Assembly: GCF_008831265.1 (NCBI RefSeq)
Contig: NZ_VTTH01000002.1
Coordinates: 434,001 to 498,000 of the forward strand
Direction: 5' to 3'
From: Lacisediminimonas profundi
Lineage (GTDB): Bacteria > Pseudomonadota > Gammaproteobacteria > Burkholderiales > Burkholderiaceae_D
Length of the DNA: 64,000 nucleotides
Under the pieces are notes generated by a model. The model did no database searches. It saw only the letters and a list, made by a program, of their open reading frames with translations, and was not told where the DNA came from. The translations under genes were made by a program, and so were the position numbers. This document shows, in pieces, positions 55,401 through 64,000 of the stretch (the first letter of the stretch is position 1; each line of letters opens with the position of its first letter).

Positions 55401-55458
55401 CGGGGCGCAGCGTGAGGCGTGGCATGTGGCGCGGGTGCTGGAGATGGCGCTGGCGTAA
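52423..55458 (+). CDS. FAD-linked oxidase / Fe-S fusion, D-2-hydroxyacid dehydrogenase type
   Basis: 1011 residues. The N-terminal FAD_binding_4 domain (about 45-275, PRGAGTSQCGQTVG) and FAD-oxidase C-terminal domain (to about 540) are fused to a ferredoxin module and CCG domains. Cluster motifs are MCNNNGHCRK...MCPSYR (about 588-610) and CVSCKGCKRDCP (about 656-667); CCG-type cysteines occur at RPLCCGRTYL and ESSCCGMAGSFG. This layout (GlcD-GlpC type, like YdiJ) oxidises D-2-hydroxyacids such as D-lactate or 2-hydroxyglutarate and passes electrons onward. It is probably co-transcribed with gntR. Confidence 0.9.
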   Translation: MNAPTPQQVLIHSGPFVNELSGRLRRAVAGEVRFDRGTRGRYSTDASIYQIEPVGVLIPKSVDDVRAAIAICRELQVPLLPRGAGTSQCGQTVGAALVIDNSKYLNKVLAFDKDAMSVTVEPGIVLDHLNAWLKPHGVWFPVDVSTAAQCTIGGMAGNNSCGSRSIAYGNMVHNVLALDAILADGSEAHFTAEGDMLAQHAAGTRIGDLVRGLRTIGERERDEIERMVPKVMRRVGGYNIDIYHPQSERPYTADASVNLSHLLVGSEGTLAYTRALTLKLSPLPKQKTLGVVNFPSFHQAMDSARHIVKLGPAAVELVDSTMIELARSNPAFRPVIDRALTGEPEAILLVEFAGDSRDEQLARLAQLVQLMSDLGLPGSVVEMTDAGPQKELWEVRKAGLNIMMSMRGDGKPVSFIEDCAVPLEHLAEYTSRLTEVFHKHGTRGTWYAHASVGTLHVRPILNMRDDGAGKMRAIAEEAGALVRQFKGAFSGEHGDGLVRSEWVGWQFGERLTRAFEEIKDRFDPDGLMNPGKIVRTTRMDERSLFRFKPGYQAEAITTALDWSAWNVQVDPVTEQSSAPGTGGDPAGGLAKALEMCNNNGHCRKFDAGTMCPSYRVTRDEQHLTRGRANTLRLALSGQLGPDALASDEVAATLDLCVSCKGCKRDCPTGVDMARMKTEVLYQRQKKHGLRFKEKLIATLPRWAPWAARMHWLVNLRDTLPGAARLSEKLLGFSARRSLPVWRADTWLRDAASTPGRSSGALASEVVLLADTFNNYFESENLRAAQRVLEAAGYHVHIARPKANDTDAGRPLCCGRTYLAAGLVDEAKQEARRMIEALSPWVERGIAIVGLEPSCLLTLRDEFLAMGLGKQAVALASNAFLFEEFLAREIAAGRLKLDLKPLAGQKALLHGHCHQKAFDAVTPVQKVLGLIPGLKVELIESSCCGMAGSFGYEASHHDVSMQMGELSLLPAVRKADADTILVADGTSCRHQIADGAQREAWHVARVLEMALA

Positions 55459-55536
55459 CTGCGCAGCGTTTGGCAATGCGTGTCGGCTAGCGGGGCCTGA
55501 CCTTCCCGCAGCAGCACCAACCAAGCCTGCGCGGCC

Positions 55537-55920
55537 TTAGCGCCGCAGCAGCTCCATGATGTCCTCAAGCTCGTGGCGGATCGCGATCGTATCAATGTCG
55601 AGCGGCGGCAAGGCCACCAGGTCTTCCTGGATTTCGTGTGTGTTGCGGCTGTCGAGCTTGTTGCGCGCACCGCTGATGGTGAAGCCCTGTTCATAGAGCA
55701 GTTCACGGATGCGGCGAATCAGCAGGACTTCATGATGCTGGTAGTAGCGCCGGTTTCCACGCCGCTTGACCGGCTTGAGCTGGGCGAATTCCTGCTCCCA
55801 GTAGCGCAGCACATGCGGCTTCACGCCGCATAATTCGCTGACCTCGCCGATCGTGAAATACCGCTTCGCAGGAATGGGCGGCAATACGACCGGCTCGGGC
55901 TTACTGATGCGCTCGTTCAT
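55537..55920 (-). CDS. MerR-family regulator
   Basis: 127 residues with a MerR winged helix (about 20-88: YFTIGEVSELCGVKPHVLRYWEQEF, RGNRRYYQHHEVLLIRRI) and a short C-terminal helix. No metal-binding Cys cluster is seen. A MerR gene directly after ihfA is a conserved feature of betaproteobacteria and its role is unknown. It lies 10 bp after ihfA, last in the thrS-to-merR gene string. Confidence 0.9.
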   Translation of the reverse strand: MNERISKPEPVVLPPIPAKRYFTIGEVSELCGVKPHVLRYWEQEFAQLKPVKRRGNRRYYQHHEVLLIRRIRELLYEQGFTISGARNKLDSRNTHEIQEDLVALPPLDIDTIAIRHELEDIMELLRR

Positions 55921-55930
55921 GGGGACTCAA

Positions 55931-56344
55931 TCAGGCGATCTCGGCGACCGGCTGTTGCTGCGTCGGTTCGACCATGCTCTTCAATTTCTGGCTGGCGTGG
56001 AAGGTCACAACCCGGCGCGCCGTGATGGGAATTTCCTCGCCGGTCTTGGGATTGCGGCCAGGACGCTGCGGCTTGTCGCGAAGCTGGAAATTGCCGAAAC
56101 CCGACAGCTTGACTGCTTCGCCGGATTCCAGCGCCTTGCGGATCTCGTCGAAGAAAGTCTCGACCATGTCTTTCGCTTCGCGCTTGTTGAGACCGACCTG
56201 CTCGAACAGCAGTTCGGCGAGTTCCGCCTTGGTCAGCGTCGGCAGGTCTTTCTCGGCCTTGCTGCGCGCTTGCGATTCAAACACCGCACGGCTCAGGTCG
56301 GCAGCCAGGACTGATTGGAATTCGGCAGTGTTCACGTCATTCAT
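55931..56344 (-). CDS. ihfA: Integration host factor alpha subunit
   Basis: 137 residues. HU/IHF fold with [22 protein letters not shown] and the beta-arm segment [18 protein letters not shown]. It has an N-terminal extension of about 40 residues compared with E. coli IhfA, as is common in Burkholderiales. It bends DNA as a heterodimer with IhfB. ATG 56344 is chosen; an alternative ATG at 56365 overlaps the pheT stop as ATGA, so coupled translation from that codon is also possible. It follows pheT, as in E. coli. Confidence 0.95.
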   Translation of the reverse strand: MNDVNTAEFQSVLAADLSRAVFESQARSKAEKDLPTLTKAELAELLFEQVGLNKREAKDMVETFFDEIRKALESGEAVKLSGFGNFQLRDKPQRPGRNPKTGEEIPITARRVVTFHASQKLKSMVEPTQQQPVAEIA

Positions 56345-56361
56345 GTCTGTTTCCCGGCCTG

Positions 56362-58791
56362 TCATGTGCGCAATCTGGCGCCATGCTTGCTCTGGACTGC
56401 GGCAATGAACGCGGCCATTGCTTCGTCTACTTTGTTGTCGCTCAGGGTAGATTGAGTATCTTGCAGAGTAAAACGGAAAGCAAGACTTTTTTCGTCATCT
56501 TCCAGGCCCTTGCCGCGATATTCATCAAATAAAACAAGAGCTTGCAAAATCGAGCATGCCGGGGTCGAGGCCTTGACCGAAGCCAGCGTATCGATCACAT
56601 CGCCAGCCGCGACCTCGTGTTTGACGACCAGCGCCAGATCGCGGGCGACCGCCGGGAATTTTGATATTTCCTGGTATGAAGGCAAGGGCCGCTGTTGCGC
56701 TGCGACGGCATCCACTTCAAACAACACCGGAGCCAGCGGCAGCTCGTACTTTTGCTGCCAGCGCGGGTGCAACTCGCCGATGAAACCAATCGCAAGCCCG
56801 TCCAGCATCACCTGCGCGGAACGGCCGGGGTGCAGCGCCGGATGTTCCAGCTTCTCGAAACGCAACACGCGGGGCGCGAACAATGCTTCGAGGTCGGCCT
56901 TGAGGTCGTAGAAGTCGGCATTGCGGGTGGGCTGGCCCCATTGCTCCTCGGCCACCGCGCCGTAGGCCACCGCGCCAATCCGCTTGGGCTGATGAAAGCC
57001 TGCGACCGCAAGCGTTCCGTCCTCGCGCGTGTCGGCACGCAGGTAGACCGCGGCCACTTCAAATGCGCGCACCCGGCTCAGCTTGCGGTTCAGGTTGTAT
57101 TTCACGTTGGCCAGCAAGCTGCCGACCAGGTTGGAGCGCATCACGCTCATCTGGCTCGCGATCGGGTTGAGCAGCCGGATCGGATTGGCGTTGGCGGCGA
57201 AGTCGCGCTCCCAGGCTTCTTCAATGAAGCTGAAGTTGACGACTTCCTGGAAATCGCGGTCGGCCAGCTGGCGCCGCAGCGTGAATAGCGAACGCTGGTT
57301 CTCCGGCGCGATGCGGATGGCGCTGGCAGCAACCGGCGGCAGCGCCGGAATGTTTTCGAAGCCATACACGCGCGCCACTTCTTCGATCAGGTCTTCCTCG
57401 ATCTCGAGGTCGAAACGGAAGGACGGTGGCGTAACCGAAAATTCGCCCGGGCGGCGCTCGAACGGCAGCCGCAGGCGCGTGAAGATGTCGGCAACCTGGT
57501 CGTCGCTCAGCGCGACACCGATCACCTTGACGGCGCGCGCGGTGCGCAGCGTGACCGGATTGCGTGCCGGCAGCTTGACGATCTGGTCGTCGACTGGCCC
57601 GACCGTGGTCTGGCCCGGCTGGCCGCAGATGTCCACGATCAGCGCGGTAATGCGCTCGATGTGCTCGACCGTGGTCGCATAGTCGACGCCACGTTCGAAG
57701 CGATGGGCCGCATCGGTCGAAAAATTGTAGCGGCGCGCCCTGCCCTGCAGCGCCTGCGGCCACCAGAACGCGGCTTCGAGATAGATGTTTTGCGTGTCGA
57801 GCGAAACCGCAGTGGCGTCGCCGCCCATGATCCCGGCCAGCGATTCGACCTGGCTGTCGTCGGCGATCACGCCGACCCAGTCGTCGAGTTCGACCGTGTT
57901 GCCGTTCAACAGCTTCAGGCTTTCGCCCTTGCGGCCCCAGCGCACTTCCAGCCCGCCATGGATCTTGTCGAGATCGAATACATGGGTCGGACGACCGAGC
58001 TCCAGCATCACATAATTGGAGATGTCGACCAGCGCCGAAATCGACCGCTGGCCGCTGCGTTCCAGTCGCTGCTTCATCCATGCCGGCGTGGCAGCGTGCG
58101 CGTTCAGGCCACGAATCACGCGACCGGAAAAGCGCCCGCACAGGTCGGGCGCCTTGATCGATACCGGCAGTTTCTCGTCGCTGCTGGTGGCCACTGGATG
58201 GCACTCGGGTGCATTCAGCGTTACGCCGGTCAGCGCCGACACTTCGCGCGCGACACCGAGCACCGACAGGCAATCAGCCTTGTTGGGGGTGAGCTTGATG
58301 GTGAACTTGCGGTCGTCCAGTTCATAGTAGTCGCGGAAATCCTGGCCGACCGGCGCGTCGTCCGGCAGCGCCAGCAGGCCGCCATGTTCATCCGACAGCT
58401 TCAGTTCGCGCGCCGAGCAGAGCATGCCCTGCGACTCGACGCCGCGCAACTGGCCGACCTTGATCTCGAATGGCTTGCCGTCATCGCCGGGGGGCAGCAC
58501 CGCGCCCGCCAATGCGCACGGCACCTTCATGCCCGCCGCCACGTTAGGCGCGCCGCAGACAATGTTGAGCAGGCTGCCGGTGCCGGCATCCACCTGGCAG
58601 ACATTCAGACGGTCCGCATTCGGGTGCTTGGCCACTTCGACCACCTGCGCCACTACCACCTTGGTGAATGGCGGCGCCACCGTCTCGACCTCTTCCACCT
58701 CCAGGCCGGACATCGTCAGCAAATGGGAAAGCTCGTCCGAACTCAGCGCCGGATTGGCCATCGTACGCAGCCAGTTTTCAGAGAATTGCAT
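56362..58791 (-). CDS. pheT: Phenylalanyl-tRNA synthetase beta subunit
   Basis: 809 residues, normal length. A tRNA-binding OB domain (about 40-150), the B3/B4 editing domain, B5, the core domain and the C-terminal ferredoxin-fold anticodon-binding domain (about 715-809) occur in the usual order. It charges tRNA-Phe as an alpha2-beta2 enzyme with PheS. It starts 58 bp after pheS in the same operon. Confidence 0.97.
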   Translation of the reverse strand: MQFSENWLRTMANPALSSDELSHLLTMSGLEVEEVETVAPPFTKVVVAQVVEVAKHPNADRLNVCQVDAGTGSLLNIVCGAPNVAAGMKVPCALAGAVLPPGDDGKPFEIKVGQLRGVESQGMLCSARELKLSDEHGGLLALPDDAPVGQDFRDYYELDDRKFTIKLTPNKADCLSVLGVAREVSALTGVTLNAPECHPVATSSDEKLPVSIKAPDLCGRFSGRVIRGLNAHAATPAWMKQRLERSGQRSISALVDISNYVMLELGRPTHVFDLDKIHGGLEVRWGRKGESLKLLNGNTVELDDWVGVIADDSQVESLAGIMGGDATAVSLDTQNIYLEAAFWWPQALQGRARRYNFSTDAAHRFERGVDYATTVEHIERITALIVDICGQPGQTTVGPVDDQIVKLPARNPVTLRTARAVKVIGVALSDDQVADIFTRLRLPFERRPGEFSVTPPSFRFDLEIEEDLIEEVARVYGFENIPALPPVAASAIRIAPENQRSLFTLRRQLADRDFQEVVNFSFIEEAWERDFAANANPIRLLNPIASQMSVMRSNLVGSLLANVKYNLNRKLSRVRAFEVAAVYLRADTREDGTLAVAGFHQPKRIGAVAYGAVAEEQWGQPTRNADFYDLKADLEALFAPRVLRFEKLEHPALHPGRSAQVMLDGLAIGFIGELHPRWQQKYELPLAPVLFEVDAVAAQQRPLPSYQEISKFPAVARDLALVVKHEVAAGDVIDTLASVKASTPACSILQALVLFDEYRGKGLEDDEKSLAFRFTLQDTQSTLSDNKVDEAMAAFIAAVQSKHGARLRT

Positions 58792-58849
58792 ATTCGTCGC
58801 TCAATGCTTGGTGGGCAAGGATGGGCGCATGGCGCGCCATCCTTGCCGC

Positions 58850-59866
58850 TCAGTTGAATTGCTTCAGGAAGCGCAGGTCGCCTTCGTAAAACAGGCGCAG
58901 GTCGTTGATGCCATAGCGCAGCATCGTCAGTCGTTCCAGGCCGGAACCAAATGCGAAGCCGATATGTCGGGCCGGGTCGAGTCCCATGTTGGCAACCACC
59001 GTCGGATGCACCTGCCCGGCGCCGGAGACTTCCAGCCAGCGCCCCTTCAGGGGACCGCTGCCAAAGGCGATGTCGATCTCAGCCGAGGGCTCGGTGAACG
59101 GGAAATACGAAGGACGGAAGCGCACCTGCAAGTCGTCGGTCTCGAAGAACGCACGGACGAAATTCAGGTAGACGCCTTTCAGGTCGGCGAAGCTGATGTT
59201 CTCATCGATCCAGAGTCCTTCGACCTGATGGAACATCGGCGAATGGGTGGCGTCGCTATCCACGCGATAAGTGCGGCCGGGCGCGATGACCTTGATCGGC
59301 GGCTGGTTCATGCGCGCATAGCGCACTTGCATCGGGCTGGTGTGCGTGCGCAGCAGCAACTGCTTGCCGAGCGTGTCGCGGTCCTCGATGTAGAACGTGT
59401 CCTGCATCGAACGGGCCGGGTGGTTTTCCGGACTGTTGAGCGCGGTGAAGTTGGTCCAGTCGGTCTCGATCTCGGGGCCATCGGCCACATCGAATCCGAT
59501 CGAGCCGAATATCTGTTCGACCCGTTCCCAGGTTCGCATCACAGGATGGATACCACCGGTGCCGCGGCCACGTCCGGGCAGCGTGATGTCGATCGCTTCG
59601 GCGTCCAGGCGCGACTGCATCTGGGCGTTGGACAAGGCGTCGCGGGCGGCATTGAGGGCAGCCTCGATGCGCTCCTTGGCGGCGTTGATCAACGCACCTT
59701 GGGACTTGCGCTCGTCCGGCGCCAGCTTGCCCAGGCCTTTCATCTGCTCGGTGATTTGCCCGGTCTTGCCCAGGTAGCGGGCCTTGGCGTTTTCCAGCGC
59801 AGCCGGATCGGGCGCTGCGCAAAAATCTTCTTGAGCCTGTTGTACGAGTTGTTCCAGGGAGTTCAT
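58850..59866 (-). CDS. pheS: Phenylalanyl-tRNA synthetase alpha subunit
   Basis: 338 residues. An N-terminal coiled coil (1-90) precedes the class II catalytic core. Motif 2 is around [18 protein letters not shown], and motif 3 around [21 protein letters not shown] (MLRYGI follows). It lies 125 bp downstream of rplT, with a strong hairpin terminator in that gap. Confidence 0.97.
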   Translation of the reverse strand: MNSLEQLVQQAQEDFCAAPDPAALENAKARYLGKTGQITEQMKGLGKLAPDERKSQGALINAAKERIEAALNAARDALSNAQMQSRLDAEAIDITLPGRGRGTGGIHPVMRTWERVEQIFGSIGFDVADGPEIETDWTNFTALNSPENHPARSMQDTFYIEDRDTLGKQLLLRTHTSPMQVRYARMNQPPIKVIAPGRTYRVDSDATHSPMFHQVEGLWIDENISFADLKGVYLNFVRAFFETDDLQVRFRPSYFPFTEPSAEIDIAFGSGPLKGRWLEVSGAGQVHPTVVANMGLDPARHIGFAFGSGLERLTMLRYGINDLRLFYEGDLRFLKQFN

Positions 59867-59930
59867 GCTTTGTAGGCGGTATCGGCGCTATCGGCGCTGG
59901 GCAGGCCTGGCAGGCCGGCCTTTCGGAAAT

Positions 59931-59965
59931 AAAAAACGGGGCACAGGGTCAAGACCCCAGCCCCG
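59931..59965 (-). terminator. Terminator or attenuator between rplT and pheS
   Basis: On the minus strand CGGGGC pairs with GCCCCG, with an inner GGGTC/GACCC helix, and six T residues follow. It would end or attenuate the infC-rpmI-rplT transcript before pheST. No Phe-rich leader peptide is visible. Confidence 0.85.
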
Positions 59966-59991
59966 CTCGTGTCACTGTATCAGCAACGCAC

Positions 59992-60354
59992 TCAGGCAGC
60001 AGCGATATTGGCCTTGACCTGGTTGACAATCGCGGCAAATGCCGGCTTGTCGGAAACAGCCAGTTCAGCCAGGACCTTGCGATCCAGTTCAATCGAAGCT
60101 TTTTTCAGGCCGTTCATGAACACGCTGTACGTCATGCCATGCTCGCGGGACGCTGCGTTGATACGCGTGATCCACAGCGCGCGGAACACACGCTTGCGGT
60201 TACGACGATCACGATAGGCATACTGCCCTGCGCGCATGACCGCCTGTTTGGCGATGCGGAATACTTTACTGCGACGGCCGCGGTAACCCTTGGCCTGGTC
60301 CAGAACTTTCTTGTGGCGGGCCCGTGCGGTAACCCCACGTTTAACTCGAGGCAT
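59992..60354 (-). CDS. rplT: Ribosomal protein L20
   Basis: 120 residues, highly conserved ([38 protein letters not shown]). Besides 50S assembly, L20 represses translation of the rpmI-rplT mRNA in other bacteria. It lies 19 bp after rpmI. Confidence 0.98.
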   Translation of the reverse strand: MPRVKRGVTARARHKKVLDQAKGYRGRRSKVFRIAKQAVMRAGQYAYRDRRNRKRVFRALWITRINAASREHGMTYSVFMNGLKKASIELDRKVLAELAVSDKPAFAAIVNQVKANIAAA

Positions 60355-60373
60355 GGTAGCTCCTTAAGTGAGG

Positions 60374-60571
60374 TTAAGCGAACGGCATCATTGCGCGGAC
60401 CGACACCATATTGGTGTCATGCACCCCTACGGAGCCACGCAACTGACGTTTGTTCTTGGTGGTTTTCTTGGTGAGGATGTGACGCTTGAACGCCTGGCCT
60501 CGCTTGACAGTTCCGCCCGGACGAACGCGGAAGCGCTTTTTCGCGCTGCTCTTGGTCTTCATTTTTGGCAT
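60374..60571 (-). CDS. rpmI: Ribosomal protein L35
   Basis: 65 residues ([30 protein letters not shown]). The 261-bp gap to infC upstream holds a stable hairpin GCAGCGG-CTTC-CCGCTGC (60662-60679) and could form the leader by which L20 controls this gene. The gap also has short repeat words related to the 13-bp minisatellite near soxC. Confidence 0.97.
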   Translation of the reverse strand: MPKMKTKSSAKKRFRVRPGGTVKRGQAFKRHILTKKTTKNKRQLRGSVGVHDTNMVSVRAMMPFA

Positions 60572-60832
60572 AGCAAACACTACCTTTTCAGGCAGTCCTT
60601 TTTTTAGATGATTGCAGGTGGCAACGGCCGTTGCGCTTGGATGCCTGCACTCACTTGTCATGCAGCGGCTTCCCGCTGCTGCCAGCGCTGATGACTGCGG
60701 AAATTACCCCGAGGTCACCGCAACTGTCTTTTTTACAGCGGGCCCTGCAGTATTCCTGCCGACCCTGCTGCTGAATCCTGAATCTTGCTGCTTGCTTCGT
60801 GCTGCCCGCTGCTTGTTACAGCATGCTGCTCG

Positions 60833-61354
60833 TTACTTTTTCTTTTTCGGGGCCAGCACCATTACCATCTGGCGCCCTTCCATCTTTGGAAACTGCTCGA
60901 CCTGGCCATAGGGCTCGAGGTCGGTTCTCAATTTCTCCAACATCCGCATGCCGATGTCCTGGTGGGCCATTTCACGGCCGCGGAAACGCAGCGTGATCTT
61001 GGTTTTATCGCCGTCTTCAAGGAACTTGACCAGATTGCGCAGCTTGATGTTGTAGTCGCCGTCATCCGTACCCGGACGAAACTTGACTTCCTTCACCAGG
61101 ATGACTTTCTGTTTGAGCTTGGCTTCGTGCGCTTTCTTCTGTTCCTGGTACTTGAACTTGCCGTAGTCCATCAGGCGGCAGACAGGCGGCTGGGCGGTCG
61201 GCGCAATTTCAACCAGATCCACGTTCGCTTCCTCGGCGAGGCGAAACGCCTCTGCCAGGCTCACTATACCCAAGGGCTCGTTCTCGACGGAACTCAGGCG
61301 CACTTCCGGCGCCGTGATCTCACCATTGATCCGATGCGATTTGTCAGTAGCTAT
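60833..61354 (-). CDS. infC: Translation initiation factor IF-3 (AUA start)
   Basis: 173 residues. Conservation begins upstream of any ATG or GTG: the frame reads [20 protein letters not shown] directly after an ATA codon at 61354-61352, and AAGGA lies 7 nt before it. The N-domain, linker helix and C-domain ([16 protein letters not shown]) are normal. Non-canonical AUU/AUC/AUA starts on infC are known to allow IF3 to repress its own translation, since IF3 rejects such initiation complexes. It lies 59 bp after thrS. Confidence 0.92.
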   Translation of the reverse strand: MATDKSHRINGEITAPEVRLSSVENEPLGIVSLAEAFRLAEEANVDLVEIAPTAQPPVCRLMDYGKFKYQEQKKAHEAKLKQKVILVKEVKFRPGTDDGDYNIKLRNLVKFLEDGDKTKITLRFRGREMAHQDIGMRMLEKLRTDLEPYGQVEQFPKMEGRQMVMVLAPKKKK

Positions 61355-61413
61355 TGTCGTTTCCTTAAAATATCAAATAATCAGGCCGTGCTCCCGCACG
61401 AAGGACAAATGTC

Positions 61414-63321
61414 TCAGCCCCTGGTTTCAACTTCGTTACGAAGCCGATCCACCAGTTGCTCGATCGGCATGACGCCGAGGTCGACATTGCCACGTGCACG
61501 CACGGCCACTGTGTTCCCGTCCCGCTCCTTGTCACCGACGACGATGATATAGGGCAGCTTCTGGACAGAATGCTCGCGTATTTTATAGGTTATTTTCTCG
61601 TTACGCAAATCCGCGTGCACTCTAAACCCTTGTTTTTTCAGGTTTTGTGCGATTGCCTGCGCGTACTCGGCCTGGGCATCCGAAATGTTCAGCACGACCA
61701 CCTGGACCGGGGCCAGCCAGAGCGGCATTGCACCGGAGTGATTTTCGATCAGCATGCCGATAAAACGTTCGAAAGAACCCAGGATTGCCCTGTGAAGCAT
61801 GACCGGCGTACGGCGGCTGTTGTCTTCCGCGACATACTCCGCTTCCAGCCGGTTCGGCATCGAAAAGTCGACCTGTATCGTCCCGCATTGCCACATGCGG
61901 CCAATGGCATCCTTCAATGTGTATTCGATCTTCGGGCCATAGAAGGCGCCCTCGCCTGGCGAGATGCTGTACTCGCAACCCGAGCGCTTGAGCGATTCGA
62001 TCAGAGCGGTTTCCGCCTTGTCCCACAGATCGTCGGAACCGACCCGTTTCTCGGGCCGCGTCGCCACCTTGAAGATCACCTCGGTAAAGCCGAAGTCGTG
62101 ATAAACCTTTTGCAGCAGCGCAGTAAAGGCAACGCACTCGTCGAGGATCTGGTCTTCGGTACAGAAGATGTGTCCGTCATCCTGCGTAAAGCCGCGCACC
62201 CGCATCATGCCGTGCAGCGAACCTGAGGGTTCGTTGCGATGGCACTGGCCGAATTCGCCATAGCGCAGCGGCAGTTCCCGGTAGGAGTGCATGTTCGAGC
62301 GGAAGATCTGCACGTGGCCCGGGCAGTTCATCGGCTTGAGCGCGTACGCGCGATTCTCCGACTCGGTGGTAAACATGTTCTCCTTGTAGTTCTCCCAGTG
62401 CCCGGAGCGCTCCCAAAGAGTACGGTCAAGAATCTGCGGCGCCTTCACTTCCTGGTAGCCGTTGTCCTGGAACACCTGGCGCATGTACTTCTCGACCTGC
62501 TGCCAGATGATCCAGCCTTTTGGATGCCAGAAAATCAGGCCTGGCGCCTCTTCCTGGAAGTGGAACAGGTCGAGCGCACGACCCAGCTTGCGGTGGTCGC
62601 GCTTTTCGGCCTCTTCCAGCATGTGCAGATAGGCTTCCTGGTCTTCCTTCCTGACCCATGCGGTGCCATAGATCCGCTGCAGCATTTCCTTGTTCGAATC
62701 GCCGCGCCAGTAGGCACCGGCCAGCTTCATCAGCTTGAATACTTTCAGCTTGCCGGTGGATGGCACGTGCGGCCCGCGGCACAGGTCGGTGAAGCCGCCT
62801 TCAGCGTACAGCGACACATCCTCGCCGGCCGGGATCGAGGCAATGATTTCCGCCTTGTAGTGCTCGCCGATCGAGGTGAAATAAGCCACGGCCTCGTCGC
62901 GAGGCAGCACGCGGCGCTGCACCGGCTCGTCCTTCTTCACCAGCTCGAGCATTTTCTTTTCGATCGCCAGCAAGTCTTCAGGAGTGAAAGGCCGCTTGTA
63001 CGAAAAGTCATAATAAAAACCGTTTTCGATCACCGGACCGATCGTGACTTGCGCGTCCGGGAACAACTCCTTGACCGCATAGGCCAGCAAGTGGGCCGTC
63101 GAATGGCGGATGACATCCAGCCCTTCCGGATCCTTGTCGGTCACGATCGCCAGGTCGGCATCCTGCTCGATGACAAAGGATGTGTCGACCAGTTGGCCGT
63201 TGACCTTGCCTGCAAGCGCCGCCTTGGCCAGGCCGGCGCCGATGCTGGCTGCCACCTGCGCCACGCTGGGCGGGGTATCGAACTGTCGTTGCGAGCCGTC
63301 GGGAAGTTTTACTGAAACCAT
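61414..63321 (-). CDS. thrS: Threonyl-tRNA synthetase
   Basis: 635 residues. TGS domain (1-62), second additional (editing) domain with HSTAH zinc-type motif (about 75-220), class II core (motif 2 [21 protein letters not shown], zinc Cys in MNCPGH, His in DDGHIF) and anticodon-binding domain (about 540-635). ATG 63321 follows GGAG. Distant upstream lie a terminator hairpin and a degenerate tRNA-Thr-like gene. Confidence 0.97.
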   Translation of the reverse strand: MVSVKLPDGSQRQFDTPPSVAQVAASIGAGLAKAALAGKVNGQLVDTSFVIEQDADLAIVTDKDPEGLDVIRHSTAHLLAYAVKELFPDAQVTIGPVIENGFYYDFSYKRPFTPEDLLAIEKKMLELVKKDEPVQRRVLPRDEAVAYFTSIGEHYKAEIIASIPAGEDVSLYAEGGFTDLCRGPHVPSTGKLKVFKLMKLAGAYWRGDSNKEMLQRIYGTAWVRKEDQEAYLHMLEEAEKRDHRKLGRALDLFHFQEEAPGLIFWHPKGWIIWQQVEKYMRQVFQDNGYQEVKAPQILDRTLWERSGHWENYKENMFTTESENRAYALKPMNCPGHVQIFRSNMHSYRELPLRYGEFGQCHRNEPSGSLHGMMRVRGFTQDDGHIFCTEDQILDECVAFTALLQKVYHDFGFTEVIFKVATRPEKRVGSDDLWDKAETALIESLKRSGCEYSISPGEGAFYGPKIEYTLKDAIGRMWQCGTIQVDFSMPNRLEAEYVAEDNSRRTPVMLHRAILGSFERFIGMLIENHSGAMPLWLAPVQVVVLNISDAQAEYAQAIAQNLKKQGFRVHADLRNEKITYKIREHSVQKLPYIIVVGDKERDGNTVAVRARGNVDLGVMPIEQLVDRLRNEVETRG

Positions 63322-63445
63322 GCTTGTTCTCCAGGCCAGCCTTGCTGGCCGCTTGCCGCTGCAAAGGCACCGGCTTCGGGGGTGGAAAAATAATAATACC
63401 GACAAAAAATGCGGACGAAAAACGCGGGCGAAAAGAACGCGGGCG

Positions 63446-63475
63446 AAAAAAAACGCGGACCAGCCGCGCTTTTTT
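63446..63475 (-). terminator. Hairpin with T run between the tRNA-Thr-like gene and thrS
   Basis: CGCGG pairs with CCGCG around a 5-nt loop; eight T residues follow on the minus strand and six on the plus strand. It lies in a stretch with repeated ACGCGGGCGAAAA units (63407-63458). It could terminate the tRNA-like transcript or attenuate thrS. Confidence 0.65.
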
Positions 63476-63721
63476 CAGATGCAGAAAGGAAAAAACGTCG
63501 ACTAGCGTCGCTTGGCAGGGGTCTCCGTTCTAGTTCGCGGTGTCATAACCGTGATGCCTTTCTCGCTCTTACATTCGGGTGATCGGGAGTCGGGGCGCGG
63601 CCGCGTGAAGCAGCGCGCAAGCTGACGAAACTATATCAGAGATCGCCGATACATTCCAGACGAACGCCCTGCCCCGAGCATCCCTCACCAGGGCAAGCAT
63701 GACATCGACAAGGCTGGATCC
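63476..63721. other. Intergenic region without a recognisable gene
   Basis: Between the terminator and the tRNA-like gene I see no open frame with coding character on either strand and no known RNA motif. Confidence 0.5.
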
Positions 63722-63797
63722 TGGTGCCATTGCGGGGATTTCAACCACCGGACCTCCTGCTTACATGACAGGCGCTCTGGCACTGAGCTACAACGGC
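63722..63797 (-). tRNA. Degenerate tRNA-Thr(TGT)-like gene
   Basis: 76 nt on the minus strand. The acceptor stem pairs GCCGTTG with CAATGGC (one G-T), then A and encoded CCA. The D-stem is GCTC/GAGC and the anticodon stem CCTGT/GCAGG around loop CATGTAA, giving anticodon TGT (Thr). Three normally invariant features are broken: position 33 is A instead of T, the D-loop AGTGCCA lacks GG, and the T-arm CGGTG-GTTGAAAT-CCCCG has a mismatch, an 8-nt loop and no TTC. It is either a decaying pseudo-tRNA or a regulatory mimic; sequencing errors are also possible. Confidence 0.6.
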
Positions 63798-64000
63798 ATG
63801 AGCATCATGGTACCCAAAGGCCGGCCCCCGGCTTTGTGAGAAAACAAGGAAATTCAGCATGCCATCGAGCCCGACGAACAGGACCGGCGGGCTCGATGCG
63901 TCCCGCTCCGCGCCGCTCTCCGCAGCGCCGGCGGACTGGCGCTGCGCTTTCTGCTCGAGTTTCGCTCGATTTCTGCTCGCCCGCTCTCCGTATATTCCTC
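63798..64000. other. Intergenic region with two inverted repeats
   Basis: No gene is visible to the window edge. Perfect inverted repeats are ATCGAGCCCG/CGGGCTCGAT (63864-63897, 14-nt loop) and CGCAGCGCC/GGCGCTGCG (63921-63946, 8-nt loop). Neither is followed by a clear T run. The last 60 bp repeat TTTCTGCTCG. Confidence 0.55.

Noticed and set aside
60572-60832. Riboswitch or protein gene between infC and rpmI
   Set aside because: The plus-strand frames are low-complexity Leu/Cys peptides from repeat DNA. No known riboswitch motif is recognisable; only a short hairpin compatible with an L20 leader is seen.

Overview
The window looks like a chromosomal segment of a betaproteobacterium of the order Burkholderiales, most likely family Oxalobacteraceae. 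This is an inference from protein style, the high-GC codon use and the conserved thrS-infC-rpmI-rplT-pheS-pheT-ihfA-merR block; no species can be named. Most of it is ordinary chromosome, with one short stretch (about 4.0-6.5 kb) that looks acquired or rearranged.

Layout. 0-4 kb: the 3' part of glnD, an RluF/RsuA-type pseudouridine synthase, a small lipoprotein, an M14 carboxypeptidase and tRNA-Pro(GGG). 4.0-6.5 kb: a lower-GC FAD-linked oxidase gene between two diverged direct repeats of about 425 bp; each repeat carries the 3' end of tRNA-Pro, its terminator and the 3' end of a tetR gene. 6.2-8.1 kb: the intact tetR and a divergent luciferase-like monooxygenase, with a perfect operator lying over the promoter. 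8-14 kb: a diguanylate cyclase, a small periplasmic binding protein, a DUF5710 protein, an MHYT hybrid histidine kinase and a DMT permease. 14-22.6 kb: a complete thiosulfate-oxidation cluster read leftward (soxH-like, ArsR regulator, soxC-D-Y-Z-A-X-B), pointing to lithotrophic or mixotrophic sulfur oxidation. 22.7-28 kb: an acyl-CoA synthetase, E1 alpha, E1 beta, E2 and a dedicated acyl carrier protein in one tightly packed operon. 28-31 kb: a ClpP-like protease gene (probably frameshifted) facing an FtsH paralogue. 31-41.3 kb: a haloacid dehalogenase, an Nramp-related transporter, and a CzcCBA-type heavy-metal efflux operon with its two-component system.

41.5-48 kb: a DUF1488 protein, a PAS-GGDEF-EAL protein, a hemerythrin-UspA pair behind an FNR-type promoter, a helix-hairpin-helix protein, a ParDE toxin-antitoxin pair, an orphan TRAP binding protein and a Lys/Ala-rich exported protein. 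48-55.5 kb: CoA transferase, crotonase-family protein and class V aminotransferase, divergent from a GntR regulator and a large FAD/Fe-S dehydrogenase; GntR-like palindromes lie at both starts. 55.5-63.3 kb: the leftward translation operon thrS-infC-rpmI-rplT-pheS-pheT-ihfA-merR, in which infC appears to start at AUA. 63.7 kb: a degenerate tRNA-Thr-like gene upstream of thrS.

No phage, integrase, transposase, CRISPR array or secondary-metabolite cluster was recognised. The strongest leads are the tRNA-Pro duplication island, the ClpP-like frameshift, the operon joining an acyl carrier protein to a 2-oxo acid dehydrogenase, the degenerate tRNA before thrS, and several promoter/operator architectures readable at base level.
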